From: Marimicrobium sp913061115
GTDB lineage: Bacteria; Pseudomonadota; Gammaproteobacteria; Pseudomonadales; Halieaceae
Length of the DNA: 64,000 nt
NCBI RefSeq assembly: GCF_047729875.1
Contig: NZ_CP159826.1
Location: forward strand, 2,790,001 to 2,854,000
Direction: 5' to 3'
The translations under genes and the position numbers were made by a program. The notes beneath the pieces were generated by a model, which worked only from the letters and a program-made list of their open reading frames with translations, did not search any database and was not told the origin of the DNA. Shown one piece after another: positions 16,109-25,011 of the stretch (positions are counted from its first letter, which is position 1; the number at the start of each line of letters is the position of its first letter).

Positions 16109-16872
16109 AATTGAATAAATTATGCAGCAGCTGGCAATGCTTTGTTATATCGATGCAGTTTTTGTCACGTGTGCCAATGGGTAAAACCATTATTGCTAGT
16201 GATATGCAGTGGGCACAGTCGGTTTATTATTATCCACTTGTTGGTATTGTATTGGGGATTTTACTCCTCATCGTGTCATTTTTCCTTAGTGGTATATCGA
16301 CGTTTTTGTCAGCTATTATAATTTTGACCCTTTGGGTTGCTTTTACCGGTGCGCTGCATATTGATGGTTTAGCCGACTGTAGTGATGCGTGGGTAGGTGG
16401 GCAAGGTAGTCGAGAAAAAACACTTAGAATAATGAAAGACCCTGCTGCTGGACCAATAGCTGTGGTTGTTATCGTGCTAGTGTTATTAGTAAAGTTCGCT
16501 GCCTTAACTGTCTTATTGGGCTCACCCCATTATCTTGCATTGCTAATTATTCCATTGTTAGCGCGTTCTACTTTATTGGCTGCATTTATCTATGCACCGT
16601 ATGCAAATCCTGAGGGCATTGGGGCGCAGGTTGCTCAATACTTATCGCCTAAGCTGATAGGTTTTTGTCTACTTTTATCGGTCGCTATTACGGTTATTTA
16701 TTTACCGTGGAGTTCGGCGCTAGTGTTGTTGTCAGTTGCTGCTGCAATGTTTTACTTATGGCGTAATGAATGTATCAAACGGTTGGGAGGTGTTACTGGC
16801 GATTGCATGGGCGCCTTGGTTGAATTACAGGAAGTGGGTATGTTGCTGATATTAACTTTGTCGTTAACTTGA
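16105..16872 (+). CDS. cobS: cobalamin-5'-phosphate / cobalamin synthase
   Basis: CobS joins AdoCbi-GDP and alpha-ribazole (phosphate) at the inner membrane, the last assembly step. The 255-residue protein has about six hydrophobic segments. It carries the family motif HIDGLADCSDAWVGG, with the downstream KDPAAGPIAVV segment, and FLSRVP near the N-terminus. The start is GTG 16105, overlapping the cobC stop as GTGA. It ends the plus-strand cobU-T-C-S operon; nothing but a 296-base gap and a permease pseudogene follow. Confidence 0.92.
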   Translation: MKLNKLCSSWQCFVISMQFLSRVPMGKTIIASDMQWAQSVYYYPLVGIVLGILLLIVSFFLSGISTFLSAIIILTLWVAFTGALHIDGLADCSDAWVGGQGSREKTLRIMKDPAAGPIAVVVIVLVLLVKFAALTVLLGSPHYLALLIIPLLARSTLLAAFIYAPYANPEGIGAQVAQYLSPKLIGFCLLLSVAITVIYLPWSSALVLLSVAAAMFYLWRNECIKRLGGVTGDCMGALVELQEVGMLLILTLSLT

Positions 16873-17168
16873 TGAGGCTTATTCGTATTCATATATTGGC
16901 TTAATGCAATGTTGTTAACCTTGGGGTGGATTGGCTATATTATTGTGACGGATACCCTTAGAAGTCTTTTGAAACGCCCCGTTCAAATTGCAGCGGCTAT
17001 TTTTTTATGTAGGTTCTGTAAGTAACTTTTCTGCATTGTTCAAATTGGAAAGCAAGGGATGAGAATTACGTGCACAATTCAAAATACGCATTTATACCGA
17101 GAAATGGGATAATAGTGGAGAGTTAGAAGGCCATTCTTTTATCTGATTTAGAGTGAATAAAACTAATA

Positions 17169-17876
17169 ATGAGTAATACAGCTAAATTTAGCCCATCGAC
17201 CGCCGCCGCTATTGTGATTGGTACAGGTGTCTTTACGAGTCTGGGATTTCAGTTAGTCGATATTAAATCAGGCTTTGTTATTTTGGTGTTGTGGGTTTTA
17301 GGCGGGATAATCGCTATTAGCGGAGCACTTTGCTATGCCGAACTTGGTGCTAGGCTGCCTAGGTCGGGCGGAGAATATAATTTCCTCAGTCAGATATATC
17401 ATCCAATGGCAGGGTTTATCTCTGGCTGTGTGTCGGCCACTGTTGGCTTTGCCGCACCTACCGCTCTTGCCGCGATAACGTTCGGCGTATATTTATCTTC
17501 AGTTTTTCCTCAATTATCGCCCTTATGGCTGGCAACCGGTTTGGTAGTGGTAATGACATTAGTCCATGCTACTAGTCATCGTAATAGCGGTAATATATAA
17601 ACCGTTTTTACCCTCGCTAAAATTGTGCTGGTTATCGGCTTTTCTATCGCCGCTCTTTACGCTGTAGATAATTATCAGTTAATTAGGTTTACGCCAGCAC
17701 CAGGCGACATTGAATTAATCACCAGTGGCAGTTTTGCTGTTGCACTCATTTATGTAGGTTGTGCCTATAGCGGCTGGAATGCAGCAACTTACCTAACGGG
17801 TGAGCTAGAAAACCCGGCTAAGACCTTACCTTTAGTGCTAGCAGTTGGCACTGGTGTAGTAATGTAAGTATAGGAC
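17169..17876 (+). pseudogene. APC-family amino acid permease, broken and truncated
   Basis: Two frames in the same phase (17169-17600 and 17625-17867) form the N-terminal half of an APC-superfamily permease. They include IVIGTGVFTSLGFQL, GALCYAELGARLPRSGGEYN and, after an in-frame TAA at 17598, VFTLAKIVLVIGFSIAALYA and TGELENPAKTLPLVL. A second stop follows at VVM and homology ends at the IS91 remnant. About half the expected 12-helix protein is missing. It is a dead gene next to the IS91 scar, with no link to B12 synthesis visible. Confidence 0.8.
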
Positions 17877-17899
17877 AAATAAACGGCCTATTGAGATTA

Positions 17900-18857
17900 G
17901 ATTTCCTGACTGATGCCCCTAACTGAACGGGAGAAATTCGCGACATACCCGCCTACTGCTCTGAAAAGTTGTTCGCTGAGGTGACCGTGCAATTCCTATT
18001 CGTCCATTCCTAAACGAGAGCCCGCAGCAGTCCGTGCCATGGGGTTTTCAGTGGCGTCCCTGCTGATGAAACTCCGTCCCGGCGAAAAGAGACAGCGTGG
18101 CAGGTGGCGCCCTGGTTGGCGGTATCAGAAGGGGCCGGGCAGGGGCTGCAAATCGTGCAATGAAATCCACCGGATCGAAGGCCACCTGGGTTGTTCCGTC
18201 TCGGTAAGGCGTCTTCAGGGTGTAAACCACCTTGCCCGTAGAGCTGAGTGATAGACGTGGGATGGCCACGGCGGGGCGAGCGATGTACCGGCAGAGGCGC
18301 TCCCATTTATCCCTTTGATGCCCCTCACAACTCACGCCGGCGTGCAGGGAAAATCCATTGGCCTTGGCGACGCGTTCCAGTTCGGGATTAGGCCGGTCGA
18401 GTGGGCGGCAAACAGGTACCGTAGAGGAAACGGAAAACTGATCACCCACTGACGCAATGGCACATCGGGGAATACCTCGTCCAAGAGAAGGGCCGCTGTC
18501 TCGGCCATACGGCGGGCGTCACAGCTGGGGCAGAATCCACGCTTCTTGCAGGAAAACGCCACCAGTCGCTCGAAGTGACAGGTATCGCAACGCACGCGAA
18601 GGAACCCGTATTCGAGGCGACCGCATTTGAGATACGCTTCAAATTCTCGATGGACATGAGCGGGAAGATTTTTGCCCTGACATTCCAATTGCTCAACCAG
18701 GGCGGGGTAGTGTTTCTCTACAGGTTGGTAGAGCAGAGTTTGCTCTGGGCGATGACGTTCATAGGTGGCGTGACCAAGGGCCCCCTTGCCTGATGACAGC
18801 ATGCTGCGTCGACTCCAACACAGTTGAAGTCAAACACAGTGGGCCCCTGAGCTTTGG
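17900..18857 (-). mobile_element. IS91-family remnant with internally deleted transposase
   Basis: Minus-strand frame 18802-18332 is the N-terminal zinc-binding part of an IS91-type transposase (FLRVRCDTCHFERLVAFSCK, RGFCPSCDARRM, WVISFPFPLRYLFA). A shifted frame (18449-18048) continues with GFSLHAGVSCEGH, WERLCRYIARPAV and LKTPYRDGTTQVAFDPVDFI. The middle, with the HUH region, is missing, and a second gap precedes PPTRAPPATLSLFAG. The 3' end (about 18060-17930) is repeated at 47203-47330 and 48357-48458. The element cut the FadH-like gene on its right and abuts the permease fragment on its left. Confidence 0.75.
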
Positions 18858-19311
18858 CCGCGCAATTAGCAAAGTCGGCTAATTGCTTTTCAATACCTGC
18901 ATCGTCTAGCGCTGCAGGGATCAGTGGCGACAAGCGTGATTTAACCGGCGACGGCGCGACAATGATTTCGGCAAAAGCTAGGGGCCCTGCATGCAGTATT
19001 TGCATACACATTTTTACATCTTTACCGGCGCTATGAACCGCTTGAGTAACCATTCGGTGTTGGTCGGCTTCTTCAGAGGTAGCCAGTTTGGTGCCTGCCC
19101 CGCCTTCTACATTAGGCGCAATACCACCTGTAATAATCATACCGACACCACCAGCGGCACGTTCAGAAAAATAGGCCGCCATGCGTTCAAATCCATTTTC
19201 GGCTTCTTCAAGCCCAGTATGCATAGACCCCATAATGGCGCGGTTTTTTATGGTAGTAAAACCTAGGTCAAGCGGGGCAAATAGATTGGGGTATTTAGTC
19301 GTGCCTGTCAT
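18858..19311 (-). pseudogene. FadH/OYE-like NADH:flavin oxidoreductase, N-terminal fragment
   Basis: About 150 residues of a 2,4-dienoyl-CoA-reductase-like old yellow enzyme: NLFAPLDLGFTTIKNRAIMG, SMHTGLEE, YFSERAAGGVGMIITGGIAP, CMQILHAGPLAFAEIIVAPS and ADFANCAAKAQ. At that point the sequence switches to IS91 DNA (GPTVFDFNCVGVD is not FadH-like). The catalytic barrel half, Fe-S cluster and NAD domains are absent. It is on the same strand as bluB, ~60 bases downstream. Confidence 0.8.
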
Positions 19312-19368
19312 AAAGTGTCCGATGCTAAAATAAGAGCTAATAAAAGTTGGGAGATGCCACTACTAATG

Positions 19369-20016
19369 TTAACCCTGCCAGTGATTCTCATAGACCATAC
19401 TGTCAAGCGATCTTTCCTCTGCCCAGTTTTCCATAACCAGCATAGGCTTTTCATAAAATTCATCAACATGACCAATACATAAAATAGCAATGGGCTGGCT
19501 AGTACTTGGCATCGATAACAGCGACTTAATCTCTTCGGGTGAAAATAACGACACCCACCCCATACCAATACCTTCAACTCTTGCTGCTAACCACATGTTT
19601 TGAATTGCACAGGATAAAGAGGCCAAATCCATTTCTGGCATTGTTCGTCGCCCAAAAATATGTTCTTCTCTGCCATCGGGTAGTGCAGCAATAAGTAATT
19701 CTGAACACTGCATCACGCCCTCTACTTTCAGTTTTAAAAACTCTTTTTTCCTCTGTCCTAAGGCTTCACTGGTTAGCTTGCTCTCTTTATCGACAATATT
19801 AAAAATAGATTGTCTTATTAATTTGTCGGTAATTCGAATAAAACGCCAAGGCTGCATTAGACCTACACTAGGTGCCATATGCGCAGCGACAATAATCTTC
19901 TGCAAAACATCACTCTCTAATGGCTTGCCATTAAAGTGGCGCATATCACGACGCTGGGCAATAGCTTTATAAACTGCTTTTTTTTCACTGTCTGAATAGC
20001 TGTGAGAATTGCTCAT
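19369..20016 (-). CDS. bluB: 5,6-dimethylbenzimidazole synthase
   Basis: BluB splits reduced FMN with oxygen to make dimethylbenzimidazole, the lower ligand base, so the organism makes true cobalamin aerobically. The 215-residue nitroreductase-fold protein has RRDMRHFNGKPL, AAHMAPSVGLMQPWRFI, DLASLSCAIQNMWLAARVEG and GMGWVSLF, all typical of BluB. The start (ATG 20016) directly abuts the cysG stop. It is the last gene of the riboswitch-headed operon that begins with cobW. Confidence 0.93.
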   Translation of the reverse strand: MSNSHSYSDSEKKAVYKAIAQRRDMRHFNGKPLESDVLQKIIVAAHMAPSVGLMQPWRFIRITDKLIRQSIFNIVDKESKLTSEALGQRKKEFLKLKVEGVMQCSELLIAALPDGREEHIFGRRTMPEMDLASLSCAIQNMWLAARVEGIGMGWVSLFSPEEIKSLLSMPSTSQPIAILCIGHVDEFYEKPMLVMENWAEERSLDSMVYENHWQG

Positions 20017-21402
20017 TTACGCGTTAAACCAGCTGAGTTTTTCCGCCAACTGCACGACACTGCCAACAATAAAGAGAGACGGTGAGGAAACCTGCGCTGA
20101 GGCTAACATGCTTTCAATCTCAGTAAGATTTGATACCAACACGCGTTGTTCATGGGTAGTCCCCTTTTCAATTAATGCAACATGGGTATCTGGCTGCATA
20201 CCGTATGTTATTAACGATTCACATATTATTGGCAGACTTTTCAGCCCCATATAGAACACCAATGTTTTACCCGGCGAAATTAGTTCTGCCCAATCTAAGT
20301 CAACAGTACCACTTTTTAGCTGACCAGTTACAAATTGAACGGATTGGGCATAATCTCGATGAGTTAAAGGGATACCTGCATAGGCCGAACAACCACTGGC
20401 AGCAGTAATACCCGGCACAATTTGAAATGGCACTTGGAAATCGACCAGTGTCTGTATTTCCTCCCCGCCTCGGCCAAAGATAAAAGGGTCGCCGCCTTTA
20501 AGCCTGACGACTCGCTTACCTTTTCTCGCTTGGTCAACAAGCAATTGGTTAATATCATCTTGAGGCACAGCATGATTGTCACGATTCTTACCCACGTAAA
20601 TCAGCTCGACCTCGGGAGGGATAAAAGCCATTACCGCTGCAGAAACCAGTCGATCATACAAAACAACATCTGCTTTTTGCAATAATCGAAACGCCTTTAA
20701 CGTTAAAAGCTCAGGATCTCCTGGCCCAGCACCAATTAAGTAAACTTCACCTTGTAAATTAAATTTTTCGGGGTCGGCTAACGCTGATTCAAAAAGATCA
20801 TGTGCGCGCTGCTCTTTACCCATATAAATAGCTTCAGCAACACCACCTTGGATAATATTTTCCCAAAACGTCTTGCGAATATTATCCTCAGGGATAGATA
20901 CTTTTACCCGCTGGCGATAGTTGCCAACAAAATCTGATAAAGCGGCAAAGGTGGATGGTATATAAGCGTCAATTTGTTGTTTTAATAGGCGTGAAAGTAC
21001 AGGAGAATTGCCACTATTGGATACAGCAACAGTCAGTGACGCTCGTTCAATAACTGCAGGAAATATAAAATCACCAGCGGCAGGATCATCAACTACATTT
21101 ACTGGAATACGATTAAGATTGGCATAATTTGCAATAGCTAAATTAACAGCCTTATCATTGGTTGCCGCAACGACTAACTCATAATCATTTGCCAATTTTG
21201 TTAAATCGACGGCTTGCTTATCAAAACTGGCACCAGAGTCGATTAAAAAAGATTCCAATTTAGGTAATATTTGTTTACTAATAAGATGAACAGTAGCGCC
21301 AGCTGAAATCAATGCACGAGCGCGCCTTTGAGCCACATGACCGCCGCCTATTATTAAACAAACGCCCTTATTTAGACGATGAAAAAGGGGGAAATATTGC
21401 AT
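20017..21402 (-). CDS. cysG: siroheme synthase CysG-type (precorrin-2 synthesis)
   Basis: A trifunctional 461-residue enzyme. The N-terminal dehydrogenase/ferrochelatase part has CLIIGGGHVAQRRARALI and DDPAAGDFIFPAVIERASL. The C-terminal uroporphyrinogen-III methyltransferase has VYLIGAGPGDPELLTLKAF, DVVLYDRLVS, RLKGGDPFIFGRGGEE and VPGITAASGCSAYAGIPL. It makes precorrin-2 and can oxidise it to factor II/sirohydrochlorin, the substrate of CbiX. Its place within the cobalamin operon indicates a role as the CobA-equivalent. The ATG overlaps the cobC stop by one base. Confidence 0.9.
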   Translation of the reverse strand: MQYFPLFHRLNKGVCLIIGGGHVAQRRARALISAGATVHLISKQILPKLESFLIDSGASFDKQAVDLTKLANDYELVVAATNDKAVNLAIANYANLNRIPVNVVDDPAAGDFIFPAVIERASLTVAVSNSGNSPVLSRLLKQQIDAYIPSTFAALSDFVGNYRQRVKVSIPEDNIRKTFWENIIQGGVAEAIYMGKEQRAHDLFESALADPEKFNLQGEVYLIGAGPGDPELLTLKAFRLLQKADVVLYDRLVSAAVMAFIPPEVELIYVGKNRDNHAVPQDDINQLLVDQARKGKRVVRLKGGDPFIFGRGGEEIQTLVDFQVPFQIVPGITAASGCSAYAGIPLTHRDYAQSVQFVTGQLKSGTVDLDWAELISPGKTLVFYMGLKSLPIICESLITYGMQPDTHVALIEKGTTHEQRVLVSNLTEIESMLASAQVSSPSLFIVGSVVQLAEKLSWFNA

Positions 21403-22574
21403 CAGTTAGCATCCACTTGATAATCTAGTAGCGCGGCGACGGTATCTATACTACACAGTTTTTTTACAGCATCTTGAATACGTTGTACCGCGCTATCATT
21501 GTCTGAACTGATACTACCAAAGCGAAGCAATGCATTATTGTCATCGATAATAACAACTCGTGTAAGCAGACCTAATTTTGCTAATACATCATTTAAGGTC
21601 AAGGCTAGGTCTATACTCATTGCATAAGAAAAAAATAAAGAAGCGCTCATGACTCCCTTAAAATTAAAATGCTTTGCGAGCGGATTTAATAGATTTTTCA
21701 TCACTGTGGCATTAATTAAGATTTGCTGCCTAGTCAGTTTTTGCCAATGAACATCATTCATCGCTATTGTTGAAATAGCTTGCGCTGGGCCATTAATCTG
21801 CCATGTGCCGAAAATAGTTTTCAACTTTTTTACTATTGCTTGATTGGCAAAGACAAAGCCTAAACGAATACCCGCCAAACCAAAAAACTTACCAAATGAG
21901 CGTAATATAATAATATTGCTAGGTAATATACCGATGGTCAGTAAACTTTGATGACCTACATCGATAAAAGCTTCGTCAACAATTAAATATGACCCCGCAG
22001 CTAATTTTTCAGCCCAAGCACATAGTATTTCGTTATCTATTTCGATGGCTGTAGGATTATTAGGGCTTATGACAACAAGATGTTGGGCGGCATTGCTCGC
22101 CAAACTTGCGTCAATGTCTTGGCACATATCACTAACCGACACGCTTGAATAATAGGCTAGGCTTGCCCCCGAATTACGCCATTGTTTAGCATGTTCTTGA
22201 TAGCCCACTGCTGGCAACAAAACGTCGCCATGACTTTCGTTAATTAGCATATTGGGTAGAGCTTGTATGGCTTGCTGGGAGCCCACCACTGGTACAAAAA
22301 TACCATACCCATAATAGTTTTCTACGGCTTGTAAAAAATCTGGCCGCCAGTAGGGTAAGTTCTGAAATGCTTGAACAGGTATGTCAGGAATAGGATATGA
22401 CTGCGGATTCATTCCGGTCGAAAGATCAATCCAATTGCTTAACGGTATTCCATAGCGAGCTGCTGCGGTCTCAATATCGCCGCCATGAAGAGGAAGGTTA
22501 TGGCGTAACTGACGCAAGCGCTCGTCAATACTATGATTTGTTAATCGATCGCTAGATGATTGCATGCTAGTCAT
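21402..22574 (-). CDS. cobC: threonine-phosphate decarboxylase
   Basis: A PLP enzyme making (R)-1-amino-2-propanol O-phosphate, the linker added by CbiB (CobD in Salmonella naming, CobC in Pseudomonas naming). About 390 residues: HGGDIETAAARYGIPLSNWI, DLSTGMNPQSYP, VISPNNPTAIEID, LIVDEAFIDV, and the PLP-Lys motif RSFGKFFGLAGIRLGFVFAN. The start is ATG 22574, overlapping the cbiB stop as ATGA; the frame upstream to 22610 lies inside cbiB. No threonine kinase (PduX-like) gene is seen in the window. Confidence 0.9.
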   Translation of the reverse strand: MTSMQSSSDRLTNHSIDERLRQLRHNLPLHGGDIETAAARYGIPLSNWIDLSTGMNPQSYPIPDIPVQAFQNLPYWRPDFLQAVENYYGYGIFVPVVGSQQAIQALPNMLINESHGDVLLPAVGYQEHAKQWRNSGASLAYYSSVSVSDMCQDIDASLASNAAQHLVVISPNNPTAIEIDNEILCAWAEKLAAGSYLIVDEAFIDVGHQSLLTIGILPSNIIILRSFGKFFGLAGIRLGFVFANQAIVKKLKTIFGTWQINGPAQAISTIAMNDVHWQKLTRQQILINATVMKNLLNPLAKHFNFKGVMSASLFFSYAMSIDLALTLNDVLAKLGLLTRVVIIDDNNALLRFGSISSDNDSAVQRIQDAVKKLCSIDTVAALLDYQVDAN

Positions 22575-23506
22575 AACAGCCATGCCATCAGCCCTAATGC
22601 AAAGAGCCAAAGCAGAAGGGATTTATTAACTAAGTCGCCCGCACGTTGAATGCTCTGATGACTGGCTAAAGTATGCGCACTTTCTATCGGACCCAACACC
22701 GGTCGAAATTGCAGCTTACCATCATACGACGTCTCGCCGCCTAAAGAGGTATTAATCGCTCCAGCGCCTGCCGCCATTACTGGACCGGCGTTTGGACTTT
22801 TCCAATTAAAGCCCTGCTGCTGCCAGCAACGCAGTGATGTTGTAAAATCACCAACTACAGCATAACTAAGGGCAGTTAGCCTAGCGGGAATAAAATTGAG
22901 TAAGTCATCTAACCTTGCCGCAGCCCAACCAAAATTTAAGAATCGATTATTCTTATAGCCCCACATTGCATCTAAGGTATTACTTAAGCGATAAAGCACA
23001 ACCCCTGGAACGCCCAACATACAGAACCAGAATATTGCGGCAAAGATTGCATCAGCGCCGTTTTCTAATACCGACTCAGTTGCCGCCTTAGCAATCTCGG
23101 TTTCATCGAGTGCGGCTGTATCTCGGCTTACAATCATTGATAAAGCGAGCCTTGCCTCATCTATTCTATTGTCTGTTAACGGCTTAATAACAGCGTTCGC
23201 ATGGGCAATAAGACTATGCCAACCAACGGCAACATAAAGCATCACCGCACTATAGATAAAATGAGCAATCGGATATGACAGCAGCGCACTACTAATAAGC
23301 GAGAAGAGGCCGACAATAGGAAGCACGGCAATAACTAGCGCTATAATTCCATTCACTTTTTGACGACTATTGGTGAATGCTGTTTTATTTAGATAGCCTT
23401 CACAAGTATTGGCGATATTGCCAAAACCTACCAACGGATGCCACTGTTTTGGTTCACCGCATATTCTATCGATTAACAGCGCGATAAAAACAGTCAAGGT
23501 ACTCAA
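22571..23506 (-). CDS. cbiB: adenosylcobinamide-phosphate synthase
   Basis: CbiB (CobD in Pseudomonas naming) attaches aminopropanol phosphate to adenosylcobyric acid. It is a 311-residue inner-membrane protein with about four hydrophobic segments. Family motifs: ALLIDRICGEPKQWHPLVGFG at the start, ARLALSMIVSRDTAALDE, ATESVLENGADAIFAAIFWF and SPNAGPVMAAGAGA. It overlaps cobQ upstream by four bases and is coupled to the decarboxylase gene downstream. Full length. Confidence 0.92.
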   Translation of the reverse strand: MSTLTVFIALLIDRICGEPKQWHPLVGFGNIANTCEGYLNKTAFTNSRQKVNGIIALVIAVLPIVGLFSLISSALLSYPIAHFIYSAVMLYVAVGWHSLIAHANAVIKPLTDNRIDEARLALSMIVSRDTAALDETEIAKAATESVLENGADAIFAAIFWFCMLGVPGVVLYRLSNTLDAMWGYKNNRFLNFGWAAARLDDLLNFIPARLTALSYAVVGDFTTSLRCWQQQGFNWKSPNAGPVMAAGAGAINTSLGGETSYDGKLQFRPVLGPIESAHTLASHQSIQRAGDLVNKSLLLWLFALGLMAWLL

Positions 23507-25011
23507 GAGACTGGGCGCAATGATAGTAATTGTCGTAATGTGGTTATGGGTAGTACTTGTTCTACCACATCAGCCAGACGGTTTATCTCATTCTCACGAT
23601 AGGCTTGATAGTCAAAATCAGCTAATGTTATTAAACCTGCCCACCTTAGTATTTCGCCAAGCATTGCCTTTTCATCAAACGCACCATGCACATAGGTGCC
23701 AATGATTTTACCGTCTGTACTTATCGCACCATCGTTGAATGTACTGCCGGCAAAGCTGCCATCGTCATGTTGCAGCCTTAGTGATAACAATGGTGAGGCC
23801 AGTGCGGCGCCGGTGCTAATTCCTGCATGAATCTCATAACCGCTAACCTGTGCGCCGCTTGTTAAGCTTATGCCTTTCACATTACGCAGAGTTTTACTGC
23901 CGGCCAGCGTGGTTTCAAATTCTAATAAACCTAAACCGCGGGAAGAACCCGCCGCAGACTCTATTCCCTGTGGGTCATGAATGGTATCACCCAACATTTG
24001 AAAGCCGCCGCAGATACCGACGACTTTGCCGCCATAGCGCAAATGGCTATTGATAAGCTCTGGCCAACCACTATCTTTCATTGCCGCTAAGTCGCCACGT
24101 ACATTTTTACTGCCTGGCAAAATAATGACATCGGCGCCACTGAAGTCGCTGGCCTCTTTAACAAATTCACAATCAATAAGCGGGTACATTCGTAAAACAT
24201 CAAAGTCAGTATGATTGCTAGTACGGGGATAATTGATAACAACTATTTTTAACCGATTTTCTTCAGTCTTTTGTGATTGATTATTACTAATACTGTCTTC
24301 AGCTTCTATGTGTAAATCATGAATATAGGGAATAACTGCCAAGGTTGGCACTGAGGTTTTTTCCTCTAGCCAGACTAAACCCGGGGTGAGTAAATCGACG
24401 TCACCGCGAAAGCGATTAATCACAAAGCCGACGACTCGCGCGCGCTCTGAATCACTTAATAAGGCATAGGTGCCGTATAAATGTGCAAACACGCCGCCAC
24501 GGTCTATGTCGGCAACAATAATCACTGGGCAATCAACTTTTTCAGCAAACCCCATATTAGCAATATCGTGTTCGCGCAAATTTATCTCTGCAGGACTGCC
24601 AGCCCCCTCCACTATTACCGCTTGATAGCGCTGGCTTAGTGAATCATGAGCAGCCACAACGGTATTAAGCAGATCTGGTTTGTACAGGTGATACTCAGTC
24701 GCTTTCATGTTGCCAATAGATTTACCATTAACAATGACTTGAGAGCCTAAATCACTATTGGGTTTTAATAAAATAGGATTCATTTCAATAGAGGGTGACA
24801 AATAGCAGGCTTGAGCTTGAACGGCTTGCGCTCTGCCAATTTCGCCACCACATGGAGTAACTGCGCTATTTAAAGCCATATTTTGTGATTTAAACGGCGC
24901 TACTGAAATTTTATGGCGCGCCAAAATGCGGCATAATGCAGTTACCAAAATACTTTTTCCCGCATCAGAGGTAGTGCCTTGCACCATTAATGTAGTGGGC
25001 GTTGAAAACAT
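23503..25011 (-). CDS. cobQ: cobyric acid synthase
   Basis: CobQ/CbiP amidates four carboxylates of adenosylcobyrinic acid a,c-diamide using glutamine and ATP. In 502 residues it has the dethiobiotin-synthetase-like domain (MVQGTTSDAGKSILVTAL P-loop region; FKSQNMALNSAVT; VIVEGAGSPAEINL; VIIVADIDRGGVFAHLYGT) and a triad glutamine amidotransferase domain (VIILPGSKNVRGDL; catalytic Cys in GGKVVGICGGFQMLG; GTYVHGAFD). It directly follows cobN (start on the base where cobN ends). Confidence 0.94.
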   Translation of the reverse strand: MFSTPTTLMVQGTTSDAGKSILVTALCRILARHKISVAPFKSQNMALNSAVTPCGGEIGRAQAVQAQACYLSPSIEMNPILLKPNSDLGSQVIVNGKSIGNMKATEYHLYKPDLLNTVVAAHDSLSQRYQAVIVEGAGSPAEINLREHDIANMGFAEKVDCPVIIVADIDRGGVFAHLYGTYALLSDSERARVVGFVINRFRGDVDLLTPGLVWLEEKTSVPTLAVIPYIHDLHIEAEDSISNNQSQKTEENRLKIVVINYPRTSNHTDFDVLRMYPLIDCEFVKEASDFSGADVIILPGSKNVRGDLAAMKDSGWPELINSHLRYGGKVVGICGGFQMLGDTIHDPQGIESAAGSSRGLGLLEFETTLAGSKTLRNVKGISLTSGAQVSGYEIHAGISTGAALASPLLSLRLQHDDGSFAGSTFNDGAISTDGKIIGTYVHGAFDEKAMLGEILRWAGLITLADFDYQAYRENEINRLADVVEQVLPITTLRQLLSLRPVS